This document shows, one piece after another, positions 1 through 7,208 of a stretch of DNA of 17,977 bases. Numbering within the stretch: the stretch's first letter is position 1; each line of letters opens with the position of its first letter. The stretch is from the NCBI GenBank assembly GCA_030592225.1, contig JAUVJT010000021.1, positions 1 to 17,977 of the forward strand, read 5' to 3'. Below the pieces are notes generated by a model that did no database searches, had not been told where the DNA came from, and saw nothing but the letters and a program-made list of their open reading frames with translations. Both the position numbers and the translations under genes were made by a program. This DNA is from Candidatus Stahliibacteriota bacterium (GTDB taxonomy: Bacteria; Hydrothermota; Tepidihabitantia; B3-TA06).

Positions 1-1244
1 GCAAACCTCAGATTGGTCAGGTTCTCGAACAGCGCCTTTGACCGGTTCTTGCCCCATTTTTTGCTGAGAATATCTATGATTTCTGCAGGGTTGACGGTTC
101 TGAACTCTGCGGAAAGGTCGAGCCGCCAGCCCTCGATGCACAGGAACCGCCAGCCGAACGAGTGCACCGTCTCCACCCAGACCTGGGCCAGGGTCTTTGA
201 ACGCAGTCGTTCCAGCCGCGTCCTTATCTCCTCCGCAGCCCTGCGGGAAAAAGCGAGGAAGAGAAACTTATCCAGAGAAATATCCTGATTGGCAAGATGA
301 TGGGCGCGGTGCACCAGCAGGGTGGTTTTGCCCGTACCGGCGGCCCCGACGATGAGAAGACGGTTTTCAGCGGATTCAACGATGTCGCGCTGCTCCGCGG
401 TAAGCGTGACGCCTTCAGGCAGGTACTCCTTGTGCGTTTGGACCGATAGAACCGCCTGATGTCCGCGTGTCTGCATGAACTCTAGCGCCTGTGCCGCATC
501 CTGCGGTCTTGCCTGTGCGTTCTTGGCAAGGAGAGTGAGAATGGTTCTGTTAATGTCTTTGGGAATCTCAGGATTCAGACGTGCCGGAGAGGTCGGTTTT
601 TTGCTAATAAGCGCCTCGCGTATCTCTTCGTAGTTCTTGCCCCGAAACGGAAGAGCGCCGGTGAGCATCTCGTATGCCATGATGCCCACGCTGAAAAGAT
701 CGGACTGCGGCAGGAATTTGCCTGACCATGCCTCCGGCGACATGTAGAAAGGGGTGCCCGCAACCGATGCGGCAAGCGAACCCGCACGCAGGAAGCGCGC
801 CAGACCGAAGTCGGCAACCTTGACCTCGCCCTCCCCGGTTATGAGGATGTTCTCCGGCTTGAGATCGCGGTGGATTACTCCCTGTTCGTGGGCGTAGGCC
901 AGAGCGAGGAGCACCTGACGGATTATTCGCAAAGACTCGCCTATTTCCAATCGTCCCGGCTGGAGCCTGTCCCGCAGGCTTGAACCTTTAACGTACTCGG
1001 TGACCAGCACGAACTGCCCGTCAATATTGTCAACGGAATAAAAGCGCACGATGTTGGGGTGGGAGAGCGAGGCAAGCAGGCGCGCTTCGTCCTTGAGCAT
1101 CTGAACGTCCTCCGGCCGCATGCGCGACACCTTGAGCGCAAACTCCATGCTAAGGATGGTATCGTGCGCCAGGTAAACGTCGCCGAACTGTCCGCCCCCG
1201 AGCCAGCGCAGGATTCGGTACTTGCCTAAGGTTTGCCTGATCAA
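1..1244 (-). CDS. Ser/Thr protein kinase fused to UvrD-like SF1 helicase (3' end outside window)
   Basis: I translated the reverse strand from a TTG at 1244-1242; the frame stays open for 414 codons to the window edge. Residues 9-260 form a complete Hanks-type kinase domain: glycine loop GGGQFGDVYLAH (16-27), ATP lysine in FALKV (K38), HRDLKPEN (125-132), DFG (145-147) and MSPE (168-171). After a short linker come SF1 helicase motifs: Q motif LTAEQRDIVE (281-290), Walker A GAAGTGKTT (300-308), motif Ia LAFSRRAAEEIRTRL and VETVHSFGWRFL, typical of UvrD/PcrA/Rep. The kinase should phosphorylate Ser/Thr and the rest should translocate on DNA; the target is unknown. The TTG is chosen because an in-frame TAG lies 18 bases upstream and the next ATG falls after the glycine loop. 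It overlaps the TGA of the upstream gene (TTGA) and has no obvious Shine-Dalgarno sequence, so translation is probably coupled. No transmembrane segment is visible. Later helicase motifs lie outside the window. Confidence 0.88.
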   Translation of the reverse strand, partial: MIRQTLGKYRILRWLGGGQFGDVYLAHDTILSMEFALKVSRMRPEDVQMLKDEARLLASLSHPNIVRFYSVDNIDGQFVLVTEYVKGSSLRDRLQPGRLEIGESLRIIRQVLLALAYAHEQGVIHRDLKPENILITGEGEVKVADFGLARFLRAGSLAASVAGTPFYMSPEAWSGKFLPQSDLFSVGIMAYEMLTGALPFRGKNYEEIREALISKKPTSPARLNPEIPKDINRTILTLLAKNAQARPQDAAQALEFMQTRGHQAVLSVQTHKEYLPEGVTLTAEQRDIVESAENRLLIVGAAGTGKTTLLVHRAHHLANQDISLDKFLFLAFSRRAAEEIRTRLERLRSKTLAQVWVETVHSFGWRFLCIEGWRLDLSAEFRTVNPAEIIDILSKKWGKNRSKALFENLTNLRF

Positions 1245-2173
1245 TTTACTGCACGTTCGCTAACGACCGGGAAGAAAGACGCCTGGATTATCAAATCGTC
1301 TCTGATTAAAGCGCGGCCTACCAGTTTGTTGTCCTCGAACCGCCAGTCCTGACCCAAAGAGACCCCGGGGTAGCGTGACGGTTCCAGACCGCTGATTCTA
1401 TCAAGAAAGCCATTCAGTTTTTTCTGTTTCGGAGGATTATCGGACGACCGGCGTTCCAGGGCGTCCAGCGCATAACCGCGAAGCAATCGGGGGGCAAGGC
1501 GGCGGAAGAGGTCGGGGTCTGTAGCATATTCCAGACCCAGCGCCTCGGAGCCTGCGGCGATAATCATGCCTTGCGCTCCGGCAAGCTCTTTGGTATCCAC
1601 AGCGTAGCGTGCGGTCTCGTCAGCCAGAGTGGCGGCAATATCGTGAAAGGATGAGGTAGCCGAAGAGATATTGAGCGAGGTGAGTTTGCGCGTGACCTCG
1701 TCCCAGATAAATCGCTGGGGTGCGCGAAAGCTCTGTTTGGATTTGAGCGAGGAGTTGACCCCGCGGCATATTATGGAGCGCAATCGGGGATGGGTTGAGG
1801 TGAGGGAGCCTTCGAACCGGCTGGAGCCGTCCCAGCGACCTTCCTCTATGCAGGCAACCGGGACAGGAGCCTGGGAGCGGCCCTCGATGAGCGCTGCAGT
1901 GGTGGTAACCCTGGTCTGCCGGGCGCCGAATATCTCTTCGCCGTCGAGCAGGAACAACGGCTCATCCCCCTGATTATCCAGGATAATTTCCTCGACCGCG
2001 GGAGTTTCCAACTCGTTCACGCTGACCGTACCCGCATCCAAGGCCTCGGCAAGTGTCCTCAGCTTAACACCGCTTCCACCGCCGTTAATCAAAGGGTAGA
2101 CTGTTAGGTTGCGCACGAACAACGGGTCAGCGACCTTCAACCCTTTCACCGTATCTGCGAGGCTTGCACTCAT
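1241..2173 (-). CDS. ARPP-1/DUF6569-like protein
   Basis: This 310-residue protein has no signal peptide or membrane segment. I recognise the ARPP-1 (ARG and rhodanese-phosphatase-superfamily-associated protein; DUF6569) pattern from LLDGEEIFGARQTR (75-88) and VPVACIEEGRW (104-114), where the family usually reads G-E-E-x-x-G-A-x-Q-N-R and P-V-x-C-x-E-x-G-R-W; the usual Asn is Thr here. The family name comes from genome contexts with ADP-ribosylglycohydrolases and phosphatases, and no biochemical activity is firmly known to me. The ATG at 2173 follows the rimI stop after 3 bases and has AGGAAAA about 8 bases upstream, inside the rimI end. Its TGA overlaps the TTG start of the kinase-helicase gene, so the two are probably made together. 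The family call rests on motif memory and could be tested by a profile search. Confidence 0.75.
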   Translation of the reverse strand: MSASLADTVKGLKVADPLFVRNLTVYPLINGGGSGVKLRTLAEALDAGTVSVNELETPAVEEIILDNQGDEPLFLLDGEEIFGARQTRVTTTAALIEGRSQAPVPVACIEEGRWDGSSRFEGSLTSTHPRLRSIICRGVNSSLKSKQSFRAPQRFIWDEVTRKLTSLNISSATSSFHDIAATLADETARYAVDTKELAGAQGMIIAAGSEALGLEYATDPDLFRRLAPRLLRGYALDALERRSSDNPPKQKKLNGFLDRISGLEPSRYPGVSLGQDWRFEDNKLVGRALIRDDLIIQASFFPVVSERAVN

Positions 2174-2176
2174 AAT

Positions 2177-2656
2177 CTATTTTCCTGAAGATTTAATCGC
2201 CGTCTCAATCACTGCCCCCATTCCGTACGCCGGTGAGCCGTCCTTGTAGTAATGCTCACGCTTGTGAATGATTGCAAAACCGGCGCTCCGGTACAAACGA
2301 ATGGCGGCCAGGTTGGTGGTGCGTACCTCCAGGTACGAGTGCCGGCACCCGGCGTCTCTGCCGTGTTCCAGAACGGCGCTTAGCATCATTTGACCGAACC
2401 CATGTCCTCGAACCGGGGAATCCACAGCCAGGTTGATGACGTGCAGAACCCTGATTGTATCGGTAAAGATGCGTGCGAATGCGTACCCCTGAACGATTCC
2501 CTCAATCTCCAGAACCAGCGAGATGCCGTCGGCAAGCTCAGAGACCTCTTTCAGCATCCCCTTTGACCACGGGGCGTCGAAAGACACCTGTTCTATCTCG
2601 GTGATTCTATCCAGATCAACGGCCTGCATGTTTCTAACGCTTGGGCTTTTTGGCAT
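2177..2656 (-). CDS. rimI: Ribosomal-protein-alanine N-acetyltransferase
   Basis: GNAT-fold acetyltransferase, likely RimI, which acetylates the N-terminal alanine of ribosomal protein bS18. The N-terminal VRNMQAVDLDRITEIEQVSF matches the usual RimI opening. The acetyl-CoA loop is SPVRGHGFG, and the end has LEVRTTNLAAIRLYRSAGF followed by REHYYKDGSPAYGM, the typical RimI substrate-side signature. I chose the ATG at 2656 (159 residues) because GGGAG sits 4 bases upstream and the domain starts soon after; an upstream start at 2683 adds nine residues and is less likely. The gene overlaps the end of tsaB by 23 bases. The tsaE-tsaB-rimI order is common in bacteria. A generic GNAT of other specificity is possible but less likely in this context. 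Confidence 0.9.
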   Translation of the reverse strand: MPKSPSVRNMQAVDLDRITEIEQVSFDAPWSKGMLKEVSELADGISLVLEIEGIVQGYAFARIFTDTIRVLHVINLAVDSPVRGHGFGQMMLSAVLEHGRDAGCRHSYLEVRTTNLAAIRLYRSAGFAIIHKREHYYKDGSPAYGMGAVIETAIKSSGK

Positions 2657-3323
2657 CGGGCTCCCGCAGATAGAACGGTTCAAGCTCGGAAGGCTGCTGC
2701 GCTTCCTGGAGTCTTTGATACGCGAGACGGGCCAAAGCGGCAGGCGAGGGAAAGACGGGGTCCTCGGCCGGGGTGCAGAAACGTTTCTTCAACGATGCCT
2801 TTAGTGAATCTTCGTACTTGGAAGCAGCCGGCCCGAATACAATCACCGGTTCTTTGTGAACGGGGCTTCCGGCCAGACCGGCAATGAACACGGGGTCAAC
2901 AATTACCGGTTCGCTGACCCTGGTCAACCCCTTGTAGAGCGCGGTGAAAACCTCGTTCTTGTAGGCGTCCAGTACGGGCAGGCGAAACTCAGCTTCATCA
3001 CAAACAGGCAGACTGGCATTGAGAACGTCCAGGGTCATCACCGGAACGATGGGAAGGGAGCGGGCAAAAGCGACGCCCTTGGCATAGAGCAGGCCTATTC
3101 GCAGGGAGGTGAACGAACCCGGGCCGATCGATACGCCGAGGAAAGAGACGTTTGAGAAGCGCTTTCCTGATTCGCTTAAGACCTCTGCAACCAACAGGGG
3201 CAGAACCTCGTTATGCCTCGAACGGCTTTCCACGCTGCGTTCAGAAAGGATGCGGTCATTTTCGGCCAAAGCCACGCCTGTCCACACGGTTGAGGTCTCG
3301 ATGGCCAGGGTTAACTCACTCAT
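2634..3323 (-). CDS. tsaB: tRNA threonylcarbamoyladenosine biosynthesis protein TsaB
   Basis: TsaB is the scaffold subunit that pairs with TsaD and TsaE to make N6-threonylcarbamoyladenosine at position 37 of ANN-decoding tRNAs. The ASKHA-fold start LAIETSTVWTGVAL (6-19), HNEVLPLL (37-44) and GPGSFTSLRIG (67-77) are diagnostic. TsaB lacks the metal-binding histidines of TsaD, and none are seen here. At 229 residues the length is normal. The ATG at 3323 overlaps the tsaE stop in an ATGA junction and has AGAGG about 6 bases upstream. TsaD and TsaC are not in this window and must be encoded elsewhere. The C-terminus is rich in Lys/Pro and its codons contain the rimI ribosome-binding site. Confidence 0.95.
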   Translation of the reverse strand: MSELTLAIETSTVWTGVALAENDRILSERSVESRSRHNEVLPLLVAEVLSESGKRFSNVSFLGVSIGPGSFTSLRIGLLYAKGVAFARSLPIVPVMTLDVLNASLPVCDEAEFRLPVLDAYKNEVFTALYKGLTRVSEPVIVDPVFIAGLAGSPVHKEPVIVFGPAASKYEDSLKASLKKRFCTPAEDPVFPSPAALARLAYQRLQEAQQPSELEPFYLREPDAKKPKR

Positions 3324-3754
3324 TTCAACCTCTTTTCCATGGGGCCGGCAACGGTAATCGAACGGCGCTGGGGATCGCCGGGGTCAAAGGCAATCTCCAC
3401 ACAACTGACCCTGCCGGGCAGCCAGTCCGCGCGACCGGCCCACTCAACAAGCATTACCCCTTCCTGGTTATGGATTTCTTCAAGATGCAGGCTGTCCACC
3501 GCGGCGGAATTGAGACGGTAAAGGTCAACGTGTTTGATCTCGAATCCGCCCTGATACGTGCGTATCAGAATAAACGAGGGACTCTGCACGCGATCTGTGA
3601 TTCCCAGTCCCTTAATGATTCCCTGAATAAGGGTGGTCTTGCCCGAGCCGAGTTCCCCCTTGAACGCAAGCGTATCCCCGGCTTCGAGCTTGCCTGCGAT
3701 GGTTTTGCCCAGCTCGCGTGTCTGCTCGGCACCCCTGGTTGCAAACTCAATCAC
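3320..3754 (-). CDS. tsaE: tRNA threonylcarbamoyladenosine biosynthesis ATPase TsaE
   Basis: TsaE is the P-loop ATPase needed for multiple turnover of the TsaB-TsaD t6A synthase. Its Walker A is FKGELGSGKTTL (31-42), followed by QSPSFILIRTY and HVDLYRL, both standard family motifs. The length of 144 residues is typical. The start is a GTG at 3754, preceded at close spacing by GGGGAGG, which lies in the last codons of coaX. The two genes overlap by 8 bases and the stop overlaps tsaB by 4. The tight coaX-tsaE-tsaB-rimI arrangement implies co-translation. Confidence 0.95.
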   Translation of the reverse strand: MIEFATRGAEQTRELGKTIAGKLEAGDTLAFKGELGSGKTTLIQGIIKGLGITDRVQSPSFILIRTYQGGFEIKHVDLYRLNSAAVDSLHLEEIHNQEGVMLVEWAGRADWLPGRVSCVEIAFDPGDPQRRSITVAGPMEKRLK

Positions 3755-4532
3755 TATCCTCCCCTTCTGGACTCCGGGTTTTTTCCTTGTTCAGCCGATA
3801 TAGATGCAGGCATCCCTTGAGAGTAAGGTCACGGTCAACGATGTCTATGGAGTTGGAGAACGGGGCGAAACGATCTGCCAGCCCACCGGTGGCGATAAAG
3901 GAGAAGTCTATTTTTGTCTCACGCCTCACCGCTGCCCGTGCCGCCTCGATAAGTCCCACCGTGAGCAGATAGAATCCGGACTGCAGGCACTCCTCGGTGG
4001 AACGTCCCACGTACCGGATGGGCTTAATTGGTTTGATATCGAACAGCCTGGAGGTGGAAGAAACGAGATGTTCAAGACTTCTCTGCAATCCCGGCGCTAT
4101 GATTCCGCCGAGATATTGAGCCTCGGCGGTTACGAAATCTATGGTGGTCGCGGTGCCGAAATCTACCACCGCCACGTCCTTTTTGTACTCGAAGTGCGCG
4201 CCCACCACGTTGGCTATGCGGTCAGCCCCCAGGTTTGAAAGGCTGCGATAATTGAGTTCCACTTCGGTGTTGACGTAGGGGGTCACGATCAATGGATGGC
4301 CGACGTTGTAGCGGGAACGAAACATGCTGATGAATTTTACGGTAAGCTCGGGCACCACCGAGCAAATCACCGCATCGCTGGGAGCCTGGATTCCCAAGGT
4401 GTTAAGATCGATGAATATCTCATCAGGGGTCATATCCTTCCTGCTGCCCAGCCTGGCCACTGAGAGGACGGCCTCCCCGTTTGATGTGCCGACTTTGATG
4501 GACGAGTTCCCGATATCCACCAGGACGATCAC
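3747..4532 (-). CDS. coaX: Type III pantothenate kinase
   Basis: CoaX phosphorylates pantothenate, the first step of coenzyme A synthesis, and is the monovalent-cation-dependent type that is not feedback-inhibited by CoA. The ASKHA motifs are all present: phosphate loop VDIGNSSIK (5-13), pantothenate-binding LGADRIANVVGA (101-112), VVDFGTATTIDFV (122-134) and LGGIIAPGL (141-149), with TGG near the C-terminus. At 261 residues it has the normal length. It starts at a GTG (4532) that overlaps the birA TGA by 4 bases (GTGA). The birA-coaX pair is a common bacterial neighbourhood; here the two cofactor genes sit ahead of the t6A genes in one operon. Confidence 0.95.
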   Translation of the reverse strand: MIVLVDIGNSSIKVGTSNGEAVLSVARLGSRKDMTPDEIFIDLNTLGIQAPSDAVICSVVPELTVKFISMFRSRYNVGHPLIVTPYVNTEVELNYRSLSNLGADRIANVVGAHFEYKKDVAVVDFGTATTIDFVTAEAQYLGGIIAPGLQRSLEHLVSSTSRLFDIKPIKPIRYVGRSTEECLQSGFYLLTVGLIEAARAAVRRETKIDFSFIATGGLADRFAPFSNSIDIVDRDLTLKGCLHLYRLNKEKTRSPEGEDSD

Positions 4533-5263
4533 GATATCCCCAGCACGTGCATTATGGGAAGCTTGATGCGTTTCCCTGATTTGAGTTCCACGAACGCATC
4601 TCCCGTGGAAGTAATATCGTGGAGCGCGGCTGTAATGGTGGTATCCTTGTAGTGAAACTGAACCGGCTGGCGCGAAGCGAGCAGCGCCTCGCGAATGTCT
4701 TCATAAAAATGCCTGAATCCCCTGGAACCGAGTTCGTCCACCCCGCGCATCACTATCCGGGCGAGCGAACACAGCATCTCTTCAAGGTCAAAAACCCTGC
4801 CCGTCAACATAAATAATGAAGTGGCAGGCACAGGAGTCTCACCTGCGGACCACTCCTGATTTATATTGACGCCCACCCCTACGCCCAGGCAATCATGCCA
4901 GCCTTCCACCAGCACCCCGGCCAGTTTTGCATCACGATGGAGAATATCGTTAGGCCACTTGAGCGCCAGGTCTTCGACACAAGATGAAAGCTTCCGGTGA
5001 ATCAGGTAGGCGCTCACCAGGGGTAATGCCCAAGGTTCAGAAATCCGGTTAACTGCCAGGGTAAAGTAAAGACCTCCGTCCCTGGAAAGCCACGTGCGCC
5101 CCATCCTTCCCCTTCCCCTGCTCTGGCGCCGCGCATAGACAAGGCAAGGAAGCGACTTTCCTGAACTAACGGCCTGTTTCGCCGCGTCCTGAGTGGATGC
5201 GACCTCTTCGCAGACCTCCACGTGGGCAATCCCCAGGGTCTCGGCAATTCTCTCAGGATTCAT
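4529..5263 (-). CDS. birA: Biotin--[acetyl-CoA-carboxylase] ligase, monofunctional
   Basis: Biotin protein ligase forms biotinyl-5'-AMP and transfers biotin to the carboxyl carrier protein of acetyl-CoA carboxylase. Visible motifs are EVASTQDAAK, the biotin/AMP loop RGRGRMGRTWLS, GGLYFTLAV, LKWPNDI, KLAGVLVEG and GVGVNIN. A small C-terminal SH3-like domain follows (from about residue 200, TGDAFVELKSGKRIKL). At 244 residues it lacks the N-terminal winged helix of E. coli BirA, so it should not act as a biotin-operon repressor. The ATG at 5263 overlaps the stop of the upstream barrel gene as ATGA. Confidence 0.94.
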   Translation of the reverse strand: MNPERIAETLGIAHVEVCEEVASTQDAAKQAVSSGKSLPCLVYARRQSRGRGRMGRTWLSRDGGLYFTLAVNRISEPWALPLVSAYLIHRKLSSCVEDLALKWPNDILHRDAKLAGVLVEGWHDCLGVGVGVNINQEWSAGETPVPATSLFMLTGRVFDLEEMLCSLARIVMRGVDELGSRGFRHFYEDIREALLASRQPVQFHYKDTTITAALHDITSTGDAFVELKSGKRIKLPIMHVLGIS

Positions 5264-6468
5264 TTTCTCAACGACTTGTCTTCCCGGGGAATTGCCAAAG
5301 GCAGATACAGGGCAATGTAGGTGTGGTTGTGCGGACTGCGGAAGAAATCCTTTGGAAAAAAATCCATCTCCACGCCTTCCTTAACGGTAAGCATCATTCC
5401 CGACTTAAACCGAAGCTCAAGGTTAAACAGCAAACGTGATTGTGTGTGACGCCCACTCCACGGTTCGGCAATGAGGGTATCGTTGTTGTAGCGATAACGC
5501 CATGAACGCTGGTAACCCGCTTCGATCAGCAGGGCCGGCAGGGGATGCCAGCTTGCCAGGGCGGAAAGCACGTCGTAGTCACGATAGTAACTTACCGAGT
5601 CCATATCTCGATGGGTGTCCCAGATGCGATATTCGGCACGAAGCTCGAGGTGATCGGTGGGGTAAATGGAAACAAAAGGCTCAACCCACAAATTACTCAG
5701 GGTATCGGCAGTGTTCATAATACTGTCACGATCAGGCCAAAAGGTTTGAGAACGATCGAGGCCGTAGCCGGCGCGTGCGCCCAGCCATACGTTCGGAACC
5801 GGCCGCAGTTCCAATCTGCCCCATGCCAGACTGCAATCAAAATCCCGCTCCCAAACCTCCTCGCCGCCTTCCGGCCAATCAAGGTACTGACCGGCTTCTG
5901 TCCCTAACTCGGCGTGCAAACGCAGGCGTGCCCACTCTCGCTCTCCCCGGGCGTCGAGTTCGAACTTGAAAGGAATCCGGCTGAAGGGATCACGTTCCGG
6001 CCCTTGGGGAATGCGAAGGAGGCTGAAGTTGTGATCAAAAGCCTGGGCTATGGCATAAAAAGCAATCCAGTCAGTATTCCCCCTGCGCCATGCCAATCCT
6101 AATCCAACCTCGTCATTTCGTTTGTAGAACGCGGGCACAATGACCAGATGAGCATACATGTCGCGCCAGACACGCATGGTCGGTTCAAACCGGTGCCGGG
6201 TGATTTCGGCATCATAGTCGCGCAGCATGTAGAATTGATAACGCAAACTTAAGACCCTATTGAAAGCCGCTTCGGTCTTGGCTTCATAGATCATATACCA
6301 GCGTCTTACGTCATGACATCCCTGCGAGGTTCGAAATCCCGAAAACGAGGTTTCGTACGTACTCTCCCAGTACGATGAATATTGCGCAATGTTGGCATCA
6401 AGCCCGTAGTAAATTGAATAATCCTCCGACTGGACAAAAGCCAACAATCCCAGTAAAGCAGCAACCAT
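5260..6468 (-). CDS. Probable outer-membrane beta-barrel protein, uncharacterised
   Basis: I do not recognise a named family. The 402-residue protein begins with a short hydrophobic export signal (VAALLGLLAFVQS) and then has no helical membrane segment. The rest is many alternating polar/aromatic strands rich in Tyr, Trp, Arg and Asp, for example LGLAWRRGNTDWIAFYAIAQ, LELRPVPNVWLGARAGYGL and LIEAGYQRSWRYRYN, as in outer-membrane barrels. It ends in LPLAIPREDKSLRK and not in the usual terminal Phe. The ATG at 6468 is fixed by an in-frame TAA ten to twelve bases upstream and sits 6 bases after a TAAAGT -10 element, so the mRNA may be leaderless. It heads the operon with birA, coaX and the t6A genes, and its own stop overlaps birA. 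A link in function to those genes is not evident. Confidence 0.75.
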   Translation of the reverse strand: MVAALLGLLAFVQSEDYSIYYGLDANIAQYSSYWESTYETSFSGFRTSQGCHDVRRWYMIYEAKTEAAFNRVLSLRYQFYMLRDYDAEITRHRFEPTMRVWRDMYAHLVIVPAFYKRNDEVGLGLAWRRGNTDWIAFYAIAQAFDHNFSLLRIPQGPERDPFSRIPFKFELDARGEREWARLRLHAELGTEAGQYLDWPEGGEEVWERDFDCSLAWGRLELRPVPNVWLGARAGYGLDRSQTFWPDRDSIMNTADTLSNLWVEPFVSIYPTDHLELRAEYRIWDTHRDMDSVSYYRDYDVLSALASWHPLPALLIEAGYQRSWRYRYNNDTLIAEPWSGRHTQSRLLFNLELRFKSGMMLTVKEGVEMDFFPKDFFRSPHNHTYIALYLPLAIPREDKSLRK

Positions 6469-6474
6469 GTCGAA

Positions 6475-6502
6475 ACTTTAGCGACAGGAGCGGAAAAGTC
6501 AA
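6475..6502 (-). promoter_or_regulatory. Sigma-70-type promoter of the leftward barrel-birA-coaX-tsaEB-rimI operon
   Basis: On the minus strand TTGACT (6502-6497) is followed after exactly 16 bases by TAAAGT (6480-6475). Only 6 bases separate the -10 box from the ATG at 6468, which leaves no room for a Shine-Dalgarno sequence. This is the TANNNT-close-to-ATG layout of leaderless genes. Confidence 0.65.
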
Positions 6503-6590
6503 GCCTGATGCAGGCATCCCTCACGGACTGATTCTTTCATTTTCCCCCAGACGCAGTCCCCGCCGATTTAGCCGGATAAAAAACAAAGTC

Positions 6591-6618
6591 TTGACTTTAG
6601 AACTTCTCTCCTTATAAT
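6591..6618 (+). promoter_or_regulatory. Sigma-70-type promoter of the rightward unit with ileS
   Basis: TTGACT (6591-6596), a 16-base spacer and a perfect TATAAT (6613-6618). The ATG of the next gene lies 8 bases further on, so transcription should begin at or next to it. The -35 box sits in a short inverted repeat, AAAGTC-TT-GACTTT (6585-6598), which could be an operator or chance. Confidence 0.75.
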
Positions 6619-6626
6619 TCTTGGCT

Positions 6627-7208
6627 ATGGGCGTATTATTAACACTTATTTTGCTAGCGGGAAGCCAGACAGTTCCCACGGATTGGGATTTTGCCAGGGA
6701 AACTGTCTCCGGGATGCTCGTTGATATTGAGGGTCTTGAGGGTGTCGAAAGCGTTGTCCTCTACGACGCGAGGTACTCCTCGGATGATGCCGGGTTCCTG
6801 GTGCGTACGCAATTGGCCGAAGCCCTGAAAGAGCGCGGCATAGAAGTTTATCTTTCCTCGCCTTTGGGCGCCGATCCCGAAGTAGAGCTGCGTTATCTTG
6901 TTAACGAACTGCGCGTGGTGCACAAACGCAGCTACCGCAAACTGCTCTTGGGGCGCAAGATGATTGAACGCTGGGTACAGGCGGACGTGGAACTGACATT
7001 GATGAAAGACAACATGATACTTTCGCAGCAGCGTTTTACAAACGAGCGGCGCGGCGTATTTCCGGAAAGCGAACTGGATTTGGTTCGTTCACCATCATTG
7101 ACCCAGGAGTACTACACCTCATCATCGGCAGGCAGTCTTTGGGAGCCGATTCTGGTAACCGCTATGGTTGGAACACTAATCTACATTTTTTATGCCCCCA
7201 GCAATTGA
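6627..7208 (+). CDS. Small exported protein with C-terminal membrane segment, uncharacterised
   Basis: No family recognised. From the ATG at 6627 the protein has 193 residues: a short hydrophobic N-terminal signal (GVLLTLILLAGSQT), a soluble middle with an alpha/beta look (VVLYDARYSSDDAGFL, LAEALKERGIEVYLS) and a hydrophobic C-terminal segment (EPILVTAMVGTLIYIFYAP). A C-terminal helix of this kind would anchor it in the membrane with the body outside the cytoplasm. There is no lipobox cysteine. A TTG at 6621 is in frame but would lie upstream of the expected transcription start, so ATG is preferred. There is no Shine-Dalgarno sequence, in keeping with a leaderless message. Its TGA overlaps the ileS ATG by one base (TGATG), so it is probably coupled to ileS translation. 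Confidence 0.75.
   Translation: MGVLLTLILLAGSQTVPTDWDFARETVSGMLVDIEGLEGVESVVLYDARYSSDDAGFLVRTQLAEALKERGIEVYLSSPLGADPEVELRYLVNELRVVHKRSYRKLLLGRKMIERWVQADVELTLMKDNMILSQQRFTNERRGVFPESELDLVRSPSLTQEYYTSSSAGSLWEPILVTAMVGTLIYIFYAPSN

Noticed and set aside
575..1141. Two short minus-strand frames within the kinase region
   Set aside because: They are in other frames from the kinase-helicase reading, which carries all catalytic motifs.
3152..3820. Long plus-strand frame of 222 residues
   Set aside because: Antisense to tsaB, tsaE and coaX; an effect of codon use on the real strand.
6469..6626. T-box or other riboswitch ahead of ileS
   Set aside because: The promoter -10 box is 8 bases from the first ATG of the unit, leaving no room for a leader RNA, and no T-box core sequence is seen.
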